Source of the DNA: Ignavibacteriaceae bacterium
GTDB lineage: Bacteria > Bacteroidota > Ignavibacteria > Ignavibacteriales > Ignavibacteriaceae
DNA length: 7,599 nt
NCBI GenBank assembly: GCA_023231105.1
Contig: JALNWB010000176.1
Span: forward strand, 1 to 7,599
Direction of reading: 5' to 3'
Positions within the stretch are counted from its first letter, which is position 1, and each line of letters opens with the position of its first letter. Shown piece after piece: positions 1 to 5,232 of this stretch. The translations under genes and the position numbers were made by a program. The notes below the pieces were generated by a model. The model searched no databases. It was not told the DNA's origin and was given only the letters and a program-made list of their open reading frames with translations.

Positions 1-898
1 CTACTATAGCAGAAAGGGGAAGCATAAAAATGATATTTATTGTTGCGGCTTTTCTTCCTTCATGAACATTTTTGGTTGCCATAAACCGCATAATCAAACC
101 CATGTTCATAAAGAGAAATCCGACCGAACCGGCAATCCCATCTTCCCAAAACGTTCCTACAGAATTAAATTCTGCCGGGGAATTAAAATGTGCCAGAGGA
201 AGTTTCCAGGCTGTTGGGAGTAAACCCCAAAATGAATGCCATCCGCCAACGTACGCAATACCGAGAAAGAAAACTAAAAACCCGGCAGTGAGGAGCATTA
301 TTCCTTGAACAAGGTCGGTAAAAATAACTGCCGTTTGTCCGCCGAACGTAATGTAAATTCCTGTAATAACCGCAGTGATCCAGATTAGCCCCATTAGGGT
401 TATATGAAATTGCACTCCGAAGATAGTAAGATATTCCGGCATAAGTGGCATAATGGCTTTTCCCATGGTGAGAAAACCGATGCCGACATATCCGACTAAA
501 TAAAGAAGTTGTAAAATGGTAACTAAAAATCGTGCGGAGGGGGAGAATCTTCTTTCAAAATATTCTGGGATTGAACGAACGCGTGAATAGATTATGATCG
601 GTAACCATCCGAAGAGAAAGAAGGGGACGAAAAACCAATCATTCATATACGACATTGAAGAAGAAAATCCGTATTTAAAACCCATAGCAGAATATTTAAC
701 AAAGCTATGGCTGCTGATTCCGGTAGCGACAATAGACATGGCGATAATCCACCAGGTAAATCTTCTTCCGCCGAAAAAGAAATCATTTGTATCTTTATTA
801 TATTTGGCAAAGTAGGTGCCGAAGAGCAACATTGCGATCATGTAAATAACCAGAACGATCCAGTCTAACTCTGTGCCTATTTGATGTATTGGTTGCAT
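1..898 (-). CDS. Sodium:solute symporter (SSS/SLC5 family), C-terminus cut by window edge
   Basis: Reading the minus strand from the ATG at 898-896 gives an uninterrupted 299-codon frame that leaves the window at base 1, so only the N-terminal half or so of a family usually near 500-600 residues is present. The protein is strongly hydrophobic, with roughly seven membrane segments visible (about residues 12-30, 47-72, 85-105, 122-147, 158-182, 188-215 and 255-275). SSS hallmarks are the FFFGGRR loop after helix 1, the helix-2 stretch SIVATGISSHSF (about 55-66), the loop RSIPEYFERRFS (about 108-119), and the ITGIYITFGGQTAVIFTDLVQG stretch (about 178-199) typical of helices 5-6. Family members take up a solute (sugar, amino acid, acetate, vitamin and others) with Na+ across the inner membrane; the substrate cannot be assigned here. 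The Shine-Dalgarno AGGA (907-904) overlaps the stop of the upstream 71-residue gene, with 5 bases to the ATG, suggesting translational coupling. Confidence 0.9.
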   Translation of the reverse strand, partial: MQPIHQIGTELDWIVLVIYMIAMLLFGTYFAKYNKDTNDFFFGGRRFTWWIIAMSIVATGISSHSFVKYSAMGFKYGFSSSMSYMNDWFFVPFFLFGWLPIIIYSRVRSIPEYFERRFSPSARFLVTILQLLYLVGYVGIGFLTMGKAIMPLMPEYLTIFGVQFHITLMGLIWITAVITGIYITFGGQTAVIFTDLVQGIMLLTAGFLVFFLGIAYVGGWHSFWGLLPTAWKLPLAHFNSPAEFNSVGTFWEDGIAGSVGFLFMNMGLIMRFMATKNVHEGRKAATINIIFMLPLSAIV

Positions 899-905
899 AA
901 AGTTC

Positions 906-1121
906 CTATAAATAAAGTGCGGCGATGATTAAAAAAGCGTGAATAATGGCAAAATAGAAATAGCCGAAGATGAGGACTTTCCACCAGAAACGATCCCGCT
1001 TTAAGCGCATATCAATAGCTCTTGTTCTTCGAATAAGAATCATTCCTGCAAGAAAGAAAATACCGCCGCCAACATACAAGTAGATGAAGGGAAGCCAGGT
1101 GTTAAAAAAATAATCGGTCAT
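906..1121 (-). CDS. Small two-helix membrane protein preceding the SSS symporter
   Basis: This is a 71-residue minus-strand ORF ending in TAG only 7 bases before the symporter ATG. Two hydrophobic segments (about residues 9-30 and 48-70) flank a strongly basic cytoplasmic-looking loop (RRTRAIDMRLKRDRFWWK). No signal peptidase site or catalytic motif is seen. An upstream GGA, about 6-8 bases before the ATG at 1121-1119, gives a plausible ribosome binding site. Some SSS-like transporters have a small two-helix partner subunit (for example the DUF4212 type). By position and topology this could be an analogous accessory subunit, but I do not recognise its sequence as that family. It is the first gene of the minus-strand operon, so the promoter should lie in 1122-1350; I could not pick one convincingly on that strand. 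The call as a real gene is fairly firm; the function is inference. Confidence 0.75.
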   Translation of the reverse strand: MTDYFFNTWLPFIYLYVGGGIFFLAGMILIRRTRAIDMRLKRDRFWWKVLIFGYFYFAIIHAFLIIAALYL

Positions 1122-1247
1122 AAATTTTCCGTTTTAAATTGAATTTTTTTTTAAGAGTACTACATAAGTTAAGAACGTGGTGAAAGAGTACCAAATATTT
1201 TTCACTTTGGGAGTCGGAAAAATATATTGAACAAAATAAATAAATCT

Positions 1248-1291
1248 AAAAGAGAGGATTTATAAATTTTAGAGTCTTCTCTTTTTATTTT
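1248..1291 (+). terminator. Terminator-like hairpin inside the divergent promoter region
   Basis: Bases 1248-1261 pair with 1272-1285 as a continuous 14-bp stem (outer AAAAGAGA with TCTCTTTT, inner GGATTT with GAGTCT using three G-U pairs), with a 10-base AT loop. A T-rich tail follows (TTTTTATTTT across 1282-1291). The G-U pairs form only in plus-strand RNA; on the minus strand the inner part would be mismatched, although the 8-bp outer stem remains. The shape is that of an intrinsic terminator for plus-strand transcription, yet no plus-strand gene ends upstream of it. It could close a short non-coding transcript or block transcription running into the gene at 1352. Confidence 0.4.
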
Positions 1292-1293
1292 CG

Positions 1294-1323
1294 TTGCAAC
1301 TAACTGATAAATATATTAGTTTG
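1294..1323 (+). promoter_or_regulatory. Possible Bacteroidota-type promoter for the 109-residue gene
   Basis: TTG at 1294-1296 is followed after 19 bases by TTAGTTTG (1316-1323), one mismatch from the Bacteroidota -7 element TAnnTTTG, with the usual -33/-7 spacing. Transcription would start near 1330, leaving a short leader before the TTG start codon at 1352. In AT-rich DNA such matches arise by chance, so this is tentative. Confidence 0.3.
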
Positions 1324-1351
1324 CATAAAAAGATGAATGCCCGGTGAATAA

Positions 1352-1681
1352 TTGAAACGTTTTAACTACATAGTCCTGATCTGCATTTATTGCCTATCCG
1401 GAATGTTGTACCTTGCCAGCCAGGGAAAAACTTTTTTATTATGCCAAAACAGTGTTTCTACTAAAAACTCATCACCTGCCCAATCGTTCATTTTTACTTC
1501 CAAAATACCAAAACATATTATTCCGTCTGTTCAGACGACTATCGACACTCACACATGCAATTCTGCCGGAAACGATATATCCTACAAAGAGTTTAGTGAA
1601 ATTATTCCCGATGCCAAAACCGAAAACTGTTTTGAACCTTCAATAACACAACCATTCAATAAAGCGCCCCCCACAGCTTAG
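1352..1681 (+). CDS. Small secreted or membrane-anchored protein of unknown function, TTG start
   Basis: This is a 109-residue ORF starting with TTG, preceded by GGTGA about 5 bases upstream (1343-1347). No ATG occurs in frame until residue 18, inside the hydrophobic segment, which favours the TTG. The N-terminus is a classic export signal: basic start (MKRF), hydrophobic stretch at about residues 6-22, then LASQG, where signal peptidase could cut after the Ala. There is no convincing lipobox. The rest is Ser/Thr/Pro/Asn-rich and polar with no domain I recognise. Cysteines lie at residues 11, 14, 31, 69 and 93, three of them in the mature part, plus histidines at 55 and 67, so metal or disulphide chemistry is conceivable but unproven. 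It appears monocistronic, bracketed by a possible promoter upstream and a terminator-like hairpin about 30 bases downstream. The overlapping shorter frame at 1413-1646 lacks these traits. Confidence 0.5.
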   Translation: MKRFNYIVLICIYCLSGMLYLASQGKTFLLCQNSVSTKNSSPAQSFIFTSKIPKHIIPSVQTTIDTHTCNSAGNDISYKEFSEIIPDAKTENCFEPSITQPFNKAPPTA

Positions 1682-1713
1682 TTTTCATTCTTCAATTTCA
1701 TTTAATCAAAAAA

Positions 1714-1777
1714 CAATAGCCGGATAACTCCCAGTGGTTTAACTAGTTGGGAGACAGCCATTGATTTTTATTTTTAC
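1714..1777 (+). terminator. Two-tier terminator-like hairpin after the 109-residue gene
   Basis: An inner 6-bp stem, CTCCCA (1728-1733) with TGGGAG (1748-1753), closes a 14-base loop. An outer stem, CAATAGC (1714-1720) with GCCATTG (1757-1763), pairs with one A-C mismatch. The T-rich run ATTTTTATTTTT follows directly (to about 1775). Position about 30 bases after the TAG at 1679-1681 fits an intrinsic terminator for that gene. Confidence 0.5.
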
Positions 1778-1802
1778 TTAATTTTATGAAAGTGAGTACA
1801 CA

Positions 1803-1913
1803 ATGGATACTGAAAATAAAAAAGATAACACCGGTAATTACGCACTTGCCTTAGTAATTATGTTGGTATTAGGCGTTATAATTATTGTTGTTAAACTAAT
1901 TCTTGGTATGTAA
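1803..1913 (+). CDS. 36-residue single-helix membrane micropeptide
   Basis: ATG at 1803 opens a 36-codon frame closed by TAA at 1911-1913. The first 12 residues are polar and charged (MDTENKKDNTGNY). They are followed by one uninterrupted hydrophobic stretch (ALALVIMLVLGVIIIVV, about residues 14-30) and a short KLILGM tail, the layout expected of a small single-pass inner-membrane protein. The upstream site is weak: GTGAG about 7 bases before the ATG. It lies just after a terminator-like hairpin and before the methyltransferase leader, so it may be an independent gene or the first member of the downstream transcript. Single-helix micropeptides often modulate membrane transporters, and NhaA is encoded three genes later, but any such link here is inference. 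A chance ORF cannot be excluded; the clean polar-then-hydrophobic layout is the main support. Confidence 0.5.
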   Translation: MDTENKKDNTGNYALALVIMLVLGVIIIVVKLILGM

Positions 1914-1973
1914 TTCCAATTTTAGTAGCAAGGTAGATCACAACGGTTAACCTTTACAGAGTTTGAGGGTTCG

Positions 1974-2045
1974 ATGAATATAGAATACGATCCTCTCTAC
2001 GAAAAGCATTTAGATCATCTTGTCAGCTATCAGCTGGTGAGATGA
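1974..2045 (+). CDS. Possible 23-codon leader ORF upstream of the methyltransferase
   Basis: ATG at 1974-1976 sits 5 bases after a good ribosome binding site (GAGGG, 1964-1968) and runs 23 codons to TGA at 2043-2045. The peptide begins MNIEYDPLYEK and is rich in Tyr, Leu and His, with no run of one amino acid of the kind used in classical attenuators. Its last ten or so codons form a strong hairpin (2013-2047). Its stop overlaps a second ATG (ATGA at 2042-2045) that opens only eight codons (MIKDVFLW) in the -1 frame. It may be a regulatory leader peptide, a short coupled ORF pair, a frameshifted remnant of one protein of about 31 residues, or chance. The ribosome binding site is the best argument that it is translated. 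Confidence 0.35.
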   Translation: MNIEYDPLYEKHLDHLVSYQLVR

Positions 2046-2047
2046 TC
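2013..2047 (+). promoter_or_regulatory. Strong 16-bp RNA hairpin in the methyltransferase leader
   Basis: GATCATCT (2013-2020) pairs perfectly with AGATGATC (2040-2047). TGT (2021-2023) pairs with GTG (2037-2039) through three G-U pairs. CAGCT (2024-2028) pairs perfectly with AGCTG (2032-2036), leaving a 3-base loop ATC. This makes a continuous 16-bp stem in plus-strand RNA only. The following bases (AAAGATGTTTTCTTG) are not a clean U-tract, so simple termination is unlikely. It ends 53 bases before the methyltransferase ATG and overlaps the end of the 23-codon ORF, so translation of that ORF would open it. Confidence 0.5.
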
Positions 2048-2100
2048 AAAGATGTTTTCTTGTGGTGAATATTTAGTCAAATAGACCAAGGAAATACTAT

Positions 2101-3330
2101 ATGGAAAAGACCGAATTTTTTGAAACTGCTGTGCAACATGGGTTTTATGGCTTAGATAAAGGGGGACTGAATGGGAAAAAAGATAATGTACGCAAATACT
2201 GGGAGGATATCTCTATAAAAACGGTCATCAGACGTCCGATTCTGAATTTACTAAATCATAAAGCAGAATTGCGAGTTGTTGATCTTGGTTGTGGCAGTGG
2301 AGAAGGATACGAATTATTAACGCATATCCCGCCGGTTAATAAAACAACAATTCAACGTGATTTTGTGTTGACCGATGCTAATATTCAGTTATACCTTGGT
2401 GTGGATATTTCCCCATCAATGATTAAACAAGGCAGAGATAACTTTAGCGGGAAAGATAATGTTCGGTTCATTGAAGGAAATTTAGCTGCCGATCATAGTT
2501 TCTTGAATAAAGGTCCATTTGATATTTATTTCTCAAGTTATTCTTCACCGTCTCATTTTACAGATATTGAACTCAAAAACCTTTTAGAACATATTTTTAA
2601 TTCAAATTCGGATGAGTTTGTGTTGGCGCTTGATCTGTTTGGAAAATATTCTCCTGAATGGCCTCCTTATTGGGATCGTAAAGATGTAGAAATGCACGCA
2701 TACAATATGTCATGGCTATATCCAACAGAATCGCCTGAAAAAACAAATGCAGAAAACTACTTTGTCCGTTATTGGAGCACCGAAGAAGTTAAAACCATTA
2801 TTATGGGGATAGCTCATAAAGAAAATCGCAAGGTAACGGTTAATTTTGTTGACCGGTCAATTCTCGTTGGAAGACACATGGCAACAGGTTTTTATAATCA
2901 ACATCCTCAAAACTTGCGGCTCGAAGTAAACAAGCTCTTTGACCGTGATTACCGCGGGGCGGTTGAACAGTTACATGCGGATATTTCATGTCTGGACTCT
3001 TTTAAGGAATCGCACCCACTGGAATACCAGCGCATTTCATATTATAATAATTTGTGGAATACTACGATCAGTTTTCTTGATGCCCTGATGAATAAGAAAA
3101 AAATACCTATAGCGAAAATACTTGAACGTGCCCCGGATGAACTAAAAGAAGAATTTCACATGCTTCAGTGGCTGGAGGGAAATTCTTCACGTTTTCCTGT
3201 AGTGGATTTTTGGGCAAGCATCATGGGTCCACAGGTTGCTTGCGTACTTAGGAATTTGGAGTTTGGTCTTCCGGAGGGTTTAGGCTGTGGTCACGGATTA
3301 TTTTGCACTGTCGAAGTAAGAAAGCAATAA
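2101..3330 (+). CDS. Class I SAM-dependent methyltransferase with long uncharacterised C-terminal half
   Basis: This 409-residue protein starts at ATG 2101, with AAGGAA about 7 bases upstream. The N-terminal part carries a Rossmann-fold methyltransferase domain (about residues 55-180). Motif I is VVDLGCGSGEG (59-69), which binds S-adenosylmethionine. Motif II is YLGVDISPSMI (98-108), whose Asp102 should bind the ribose hydroxyls. FIEGNLAAD (123-131) follows, then motif IV FDIYFSSYSS (140-149). The region after about residue 200 is soluble, rich in aromatic and charged residues, and not a domain I recognise; it contains a glycine- and cysteine-rich end (GLGCGHGLFC, about 393-402). Plain methyltransferases of this class are often 200-280 residues, so the second half may bind the substrate. 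The substrate (small molecule, lipid, protein or RNA) cannot be assigned. There is no signal peptide, so it is cytoplasmic. It leads a tight run with the TerB-like gene 22 bases downstream and nhaA beyond. Confidence 0.85.
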   Translation: MEKTEFFETAVQHGFYGLDKGGLNGKKDNVRKYWEDISIKTVIRRPILNLLNHKAELRVVDLGCGSGEGYELLTHIPPVNKTTIQRDFVLTDANIQLYLGVDISPSMIKQGRDNFSGKDNVRFIEGNLAADHSFLNKGPFDIYFSSYSSPSHFTDIELKNLLEHIFNSNSDEFVLALDLFGKYSPEWPPYWDRKDVEMHAYNMSWLYPTESPEKTNAENYFVRYWSTEEVKTIIMGIAHKENRKVTVNFVDRSILVGRHMATGFYNQHPQNLRLEVNKLFDRDYRGAVEQLHADISCLDSFKESHPLEYQRISYYNNLWNTTISFLDALMNKKKIPIAKILERAPDELKEEFHMLQWLEGNSSRFPVVDFWASIMGPQVACVLRNLEFGLPEGLGCGHGLFCTVEVRKQ

Positions 3331-3352
3331 TTTTTAAACAGAGAATAATACA

Positions 3353-3742
3353 ATGAATAATTTTCATGATGGAAAGATTAACTCTAAGGAGTTTCAAGAT
3401 AACAGTAACCTCCTTAGGGCACTATTACTCATCATAAGCAAAGACAAAAATATTGGTGATCATGAAGTCCGTATTTTCATCCATGAAGGAATGGCGCTCG
3501 GATATGAGAAAGATTTTTGTGAAAATGCCTTAAAGAATATTCTCCAAAATTCTTTTATTGATCAAACCCCTCCGGTGTTTTTCAATAAAGAAAATGCCTT
3601 AAGAATTTTCCATGTCGGGATTCGCATTATCAACGAAGATTTGAATCCCCAGTCAATGAAGATTGAATTCCTTGAAAAAATCGCTCTCGCAAATAATTTG
3701 TCGGGCTATTGGAAAACTATTGCGTATAATAAAATCCCATAG
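3353..3742 (+). CDS. TerB-like small helical protein
   Basis: This is a 129-residue soluble protein with start ATG at 3353 and a modest AGAGAA site 6-8 bases upstream. It is predicted mostly helical. The pattern resembles TerB/DUF533-like domains: a first helix LLRALLLIISKDKNIGDHEV (about 20-39), a second GYEKDFCENALKNIL (about 50-64), and a later pair NALRIFHVGIRIINEDL (about 81-97) and MKIEFLEKIALANNL (about 102-116), where TerB proteins usually carry the motif 'D..l...E..fl..iA..l'. TerB was named for tellurite resistance, but the fold is widespread beside stress-response and membrane systems and may bind metal through acidic residues. Two near-identical DNA segments encode the two ENAL motifs (about 3521 and 3590). 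It is probably co-transcribed with the methyltransferase and nhaA. The family assignment is by pattern recognition and moderately secure. Confidence 0.65.
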   Translation: MNNFHDGKINSKEFQDNSNLLRALLLIISKDKNIGDHEVRIFIHEGMALGYEKDFCENALKNILQNSFIDQTPPVFFNKENALRIFHVGIRIINEDLNPQSMKIEFLEKIALANNLSGYWKTIAYNKIP

Positions 3743-3781
3743 TCGGATTTGTAAATCAATTATAGTCCTATTGAAGTAAGA

Positions 3782-5098
3782 ATGAATAAAAGTACATTTA
3801 AAGAAAAAATTATCCCGTTCAGTGAGTTTTTACATAATGAAGCCATAGCCGGTGTTATTCTGCTTTTTGTTACAATACTTGCCATCATTTTTTCTAATTT
3901 ACCTACGGCAAAAATATTTTCGGATATATGGCGTTTCGAAATTCATATCAATTTAAATGGTCTTGACTTCGGGTTTTCACTTCTCCATGCTATTAATGAT
4001 GGGCTGATGGTTCTTTTTTTCTTCGTCGTAGGGCTTGAAATTAAACGGGAACTCCTGGTGGGCGAATTATCCTCTCTAAAAAAAGCTTTTTTACCAATGA
4101 TCGGTGCTGTAGGTGGAATGGTTGCACCCGCAATAATCTATCTGATTTTTAATTCCGGTGGAAAAGGGAGTGCCGGATGGGCAATCCCCGTAGCCACCGA
4201 CATCGCATTTGTTGTGGGGATACTTGTGTTGCTAAAAAACAGTATCCCTTCCTCTTTGAGAATATTTCTTACTGCCTTAGCTATAGTTGATGATATTGGG
4301 GCGGTAGTTATCATTGCTGTTTTTTATACTGCCTCAATCTCATTACCGGCGCTGATGGTTGCTTCTCTTTTTATTTTTCTCCTTATACTGGCAAACGTGC
4401 TGGGTGTTAAAAAATTGTCCGTCTATATTTTTCTTGGTGTCGGTCTTTGGTTTGCTTTTCTGCAATCTGGAATTCATACAACTATTGCAGGCGTCATATT
4501 GGCTTTTACTATTCCATCTAAGAGCAAGCTTGATCATAGCGATTTTCTCAAATCGACGAAAAAACTTGTTGTTGAAATCGGGAGTTCGATGCTACAGTCT
4601 ACCAAAAAAGAAAAAGCTGAAGAAAGACTCACAATTATTCAGGCGCTTGGAAAGAACTGTCAGGATGCGCTTACACCCTTACAACGCTTTGAGATTAACC
4701 TGCATCCTTGGGTAACATTCTTTATAATTCCGGTATTTGTGTTCGCTAATGCAGGAGTTACGGTTGGGAATAATATTGGAGAATTTCTGATTGACCCGGT
4801 CTGTCTTGGTATTATATTCGGGTTGTTTTTAGGTAAGCAACTTGGAATATTTTTATTCTCTTATCTGGCGATAAAACTTAAACTTTCGGAATCTCCTTTA
4901 GATACATCAACAAAGCAATTGTATGGCGCTTCAGTATTAGCTGGTATCGGGTTCACAATGTCCTTGTTTATCGCTGGTCTTTCTTTTCCTCATGATGCAG
5001 GTTTAATTGATACGGCGCGAATTGGTATATTGATTGCCTCTGTCATATCTGGCGGTGCAGGTTATTTCCTTTTACATAATAGATCACAAATAAAATAG
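3782..5098 (+). CDS. nhaA: Na+/H+ antiporter NhaA
   Basis: This 438-residue polytopic inner-membrane protein matches NhaA along its length. NhaA expels Na+ or Li+ in exchange for H+, controlling internal pH and sodium. Key residues are present. AIPVATDIAFVVGIL (134-148) holds the Thr-Asp pair (139-140) of the broken helix IV. LTALAIVDDIGAVVIIAV (163-180) holds the essential paired aspartates Asp170-Asp171, equivalent to Asp163-Asp164 of E. coli. GLFLGKQLGIFLF (347-359) holds Lys352, equivalent to Lys300. FANAGV (321-326) and GFTMSLFIAGLSF (390-402) are also conserved. It is about 50 residues longer than the 388-residue E. coli protein, mainly through an expanded hydrophilic loop (about 246-305); longer NhaA forms are common outside enterobacteria. 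The ATG at 3782 is preceded by only a weak GAAGTAAG site, and the TerB-like gene ends 39 bases upstream, so co-transcription is likely. Confidence 0.97.
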   Translation: MNKSTFKEKIIPFSEFLHNEAIAGVILLFVTILAIIFSNLPTAKIFSDIWRFEIHINLNGLDFGFSLLHAINDGLMVLFFFVVGLEIKRELLVGELSSLKKAFLPMIGAVGGMVAPAIIYLIFNSGGKGSAGWAIPVATDIAFVVGILVLLKNSIPSSLRIFLTALAIVDDIGAVVIIAVFYTASISLPALMVASLFIFLLILANVLGVKKLSVYIFLGVGLWFAFLQSGIHTTIAGVILAFTIPSKSKLDHSDFLKSTKKLVVEIGSSMLQSTKKEKAEERLTIIQALGKNCQDALTPLQRFEINLHPWVTFFIIPVFVFANAGVTVGNNIGEFLIDPVCLGIIFGLFLGKQLGIFLFSYLAIKLKLSESPLDTSTKQLYGASVLAGIGFTMSLFIAGLSFPHDAGLIDTARIGILIASVISGGAGYFLLHNRSQIK

Positions 5099-5232
5099 GG
5101 TAACATTCCCAAAACTAATCGGAGATAATAAAATTTACATAAATGAAATGGTAAATGGCTCAAAAGATGAAGGAAATTCTTATTTTAGAAATAGTAACTT
5201 CTTTAAATGATAATACACGGTTTTAATCTTCA

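Larger units (their letters stand above)
1122..1351. other. Divergent intergenic region between the symporter operon and the 109-residue gene
   Basis: This is about 230 bases of very AT-rich DNA between divergently oriented genes. It should carry the promoter of the minus-strand symporter operon and that of the plus-strand gene at 1352. It contains a terminator-like hairpin at 1248-1291 and a possible promoter at 1294-1323, listed separately. No ORF with a credible start was seen in it. Confidence 0.6.

Noticed and set aside
72..815. Plus-strand frames at 72-308 and 594-815
   Set aside because: They lie antisense to a continuous, recognisable SSS symporter frame on the minus strand and encode low-complexity basic peptides.
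1413..1646. 77-codon frame overlapping the 109-residue gene
   Set aside because: It has no ribosome binding site and lacks a coherent domain or signal; the longer frame has both an export signal and an RBS.
1945..1952. Perfect 8-base palindrome GGTTAACC upstream of the 23-codon ORF
   Set aside because: It is too short to call an operator and has no second copy in the window.
2043..2045. TGA beside a strong hairpin as a selenocysteine site
   Set aside because: Bacterial SECIS hairpins lie just downstream of the TGA; here the TGA is inside the 3' arm, and read-through would add only 12 codons.
3521..3606. Repeated segment GAAAATGCCTTAA in the TerB-like gene
   Set aside because: It is only 13 identical bases, encodes a recurring ENAL helix motif in the same frame, and does not extend, so it is probably coincidence or an internal helical similarity and not a functional repeat.
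4343..4715. Alternate frames on both strands inside nhaA
   Set aside because: They sit entirely within the conserved NhaA coding sequence and have shadow-like composition.
5155..5226. 23-codon ORF in the gap between nhaA and the CLC gene
   Set aside because: It has no ribosome binding site and no membrane or other pattern, and stops just before the CLC start; chance is more likely.
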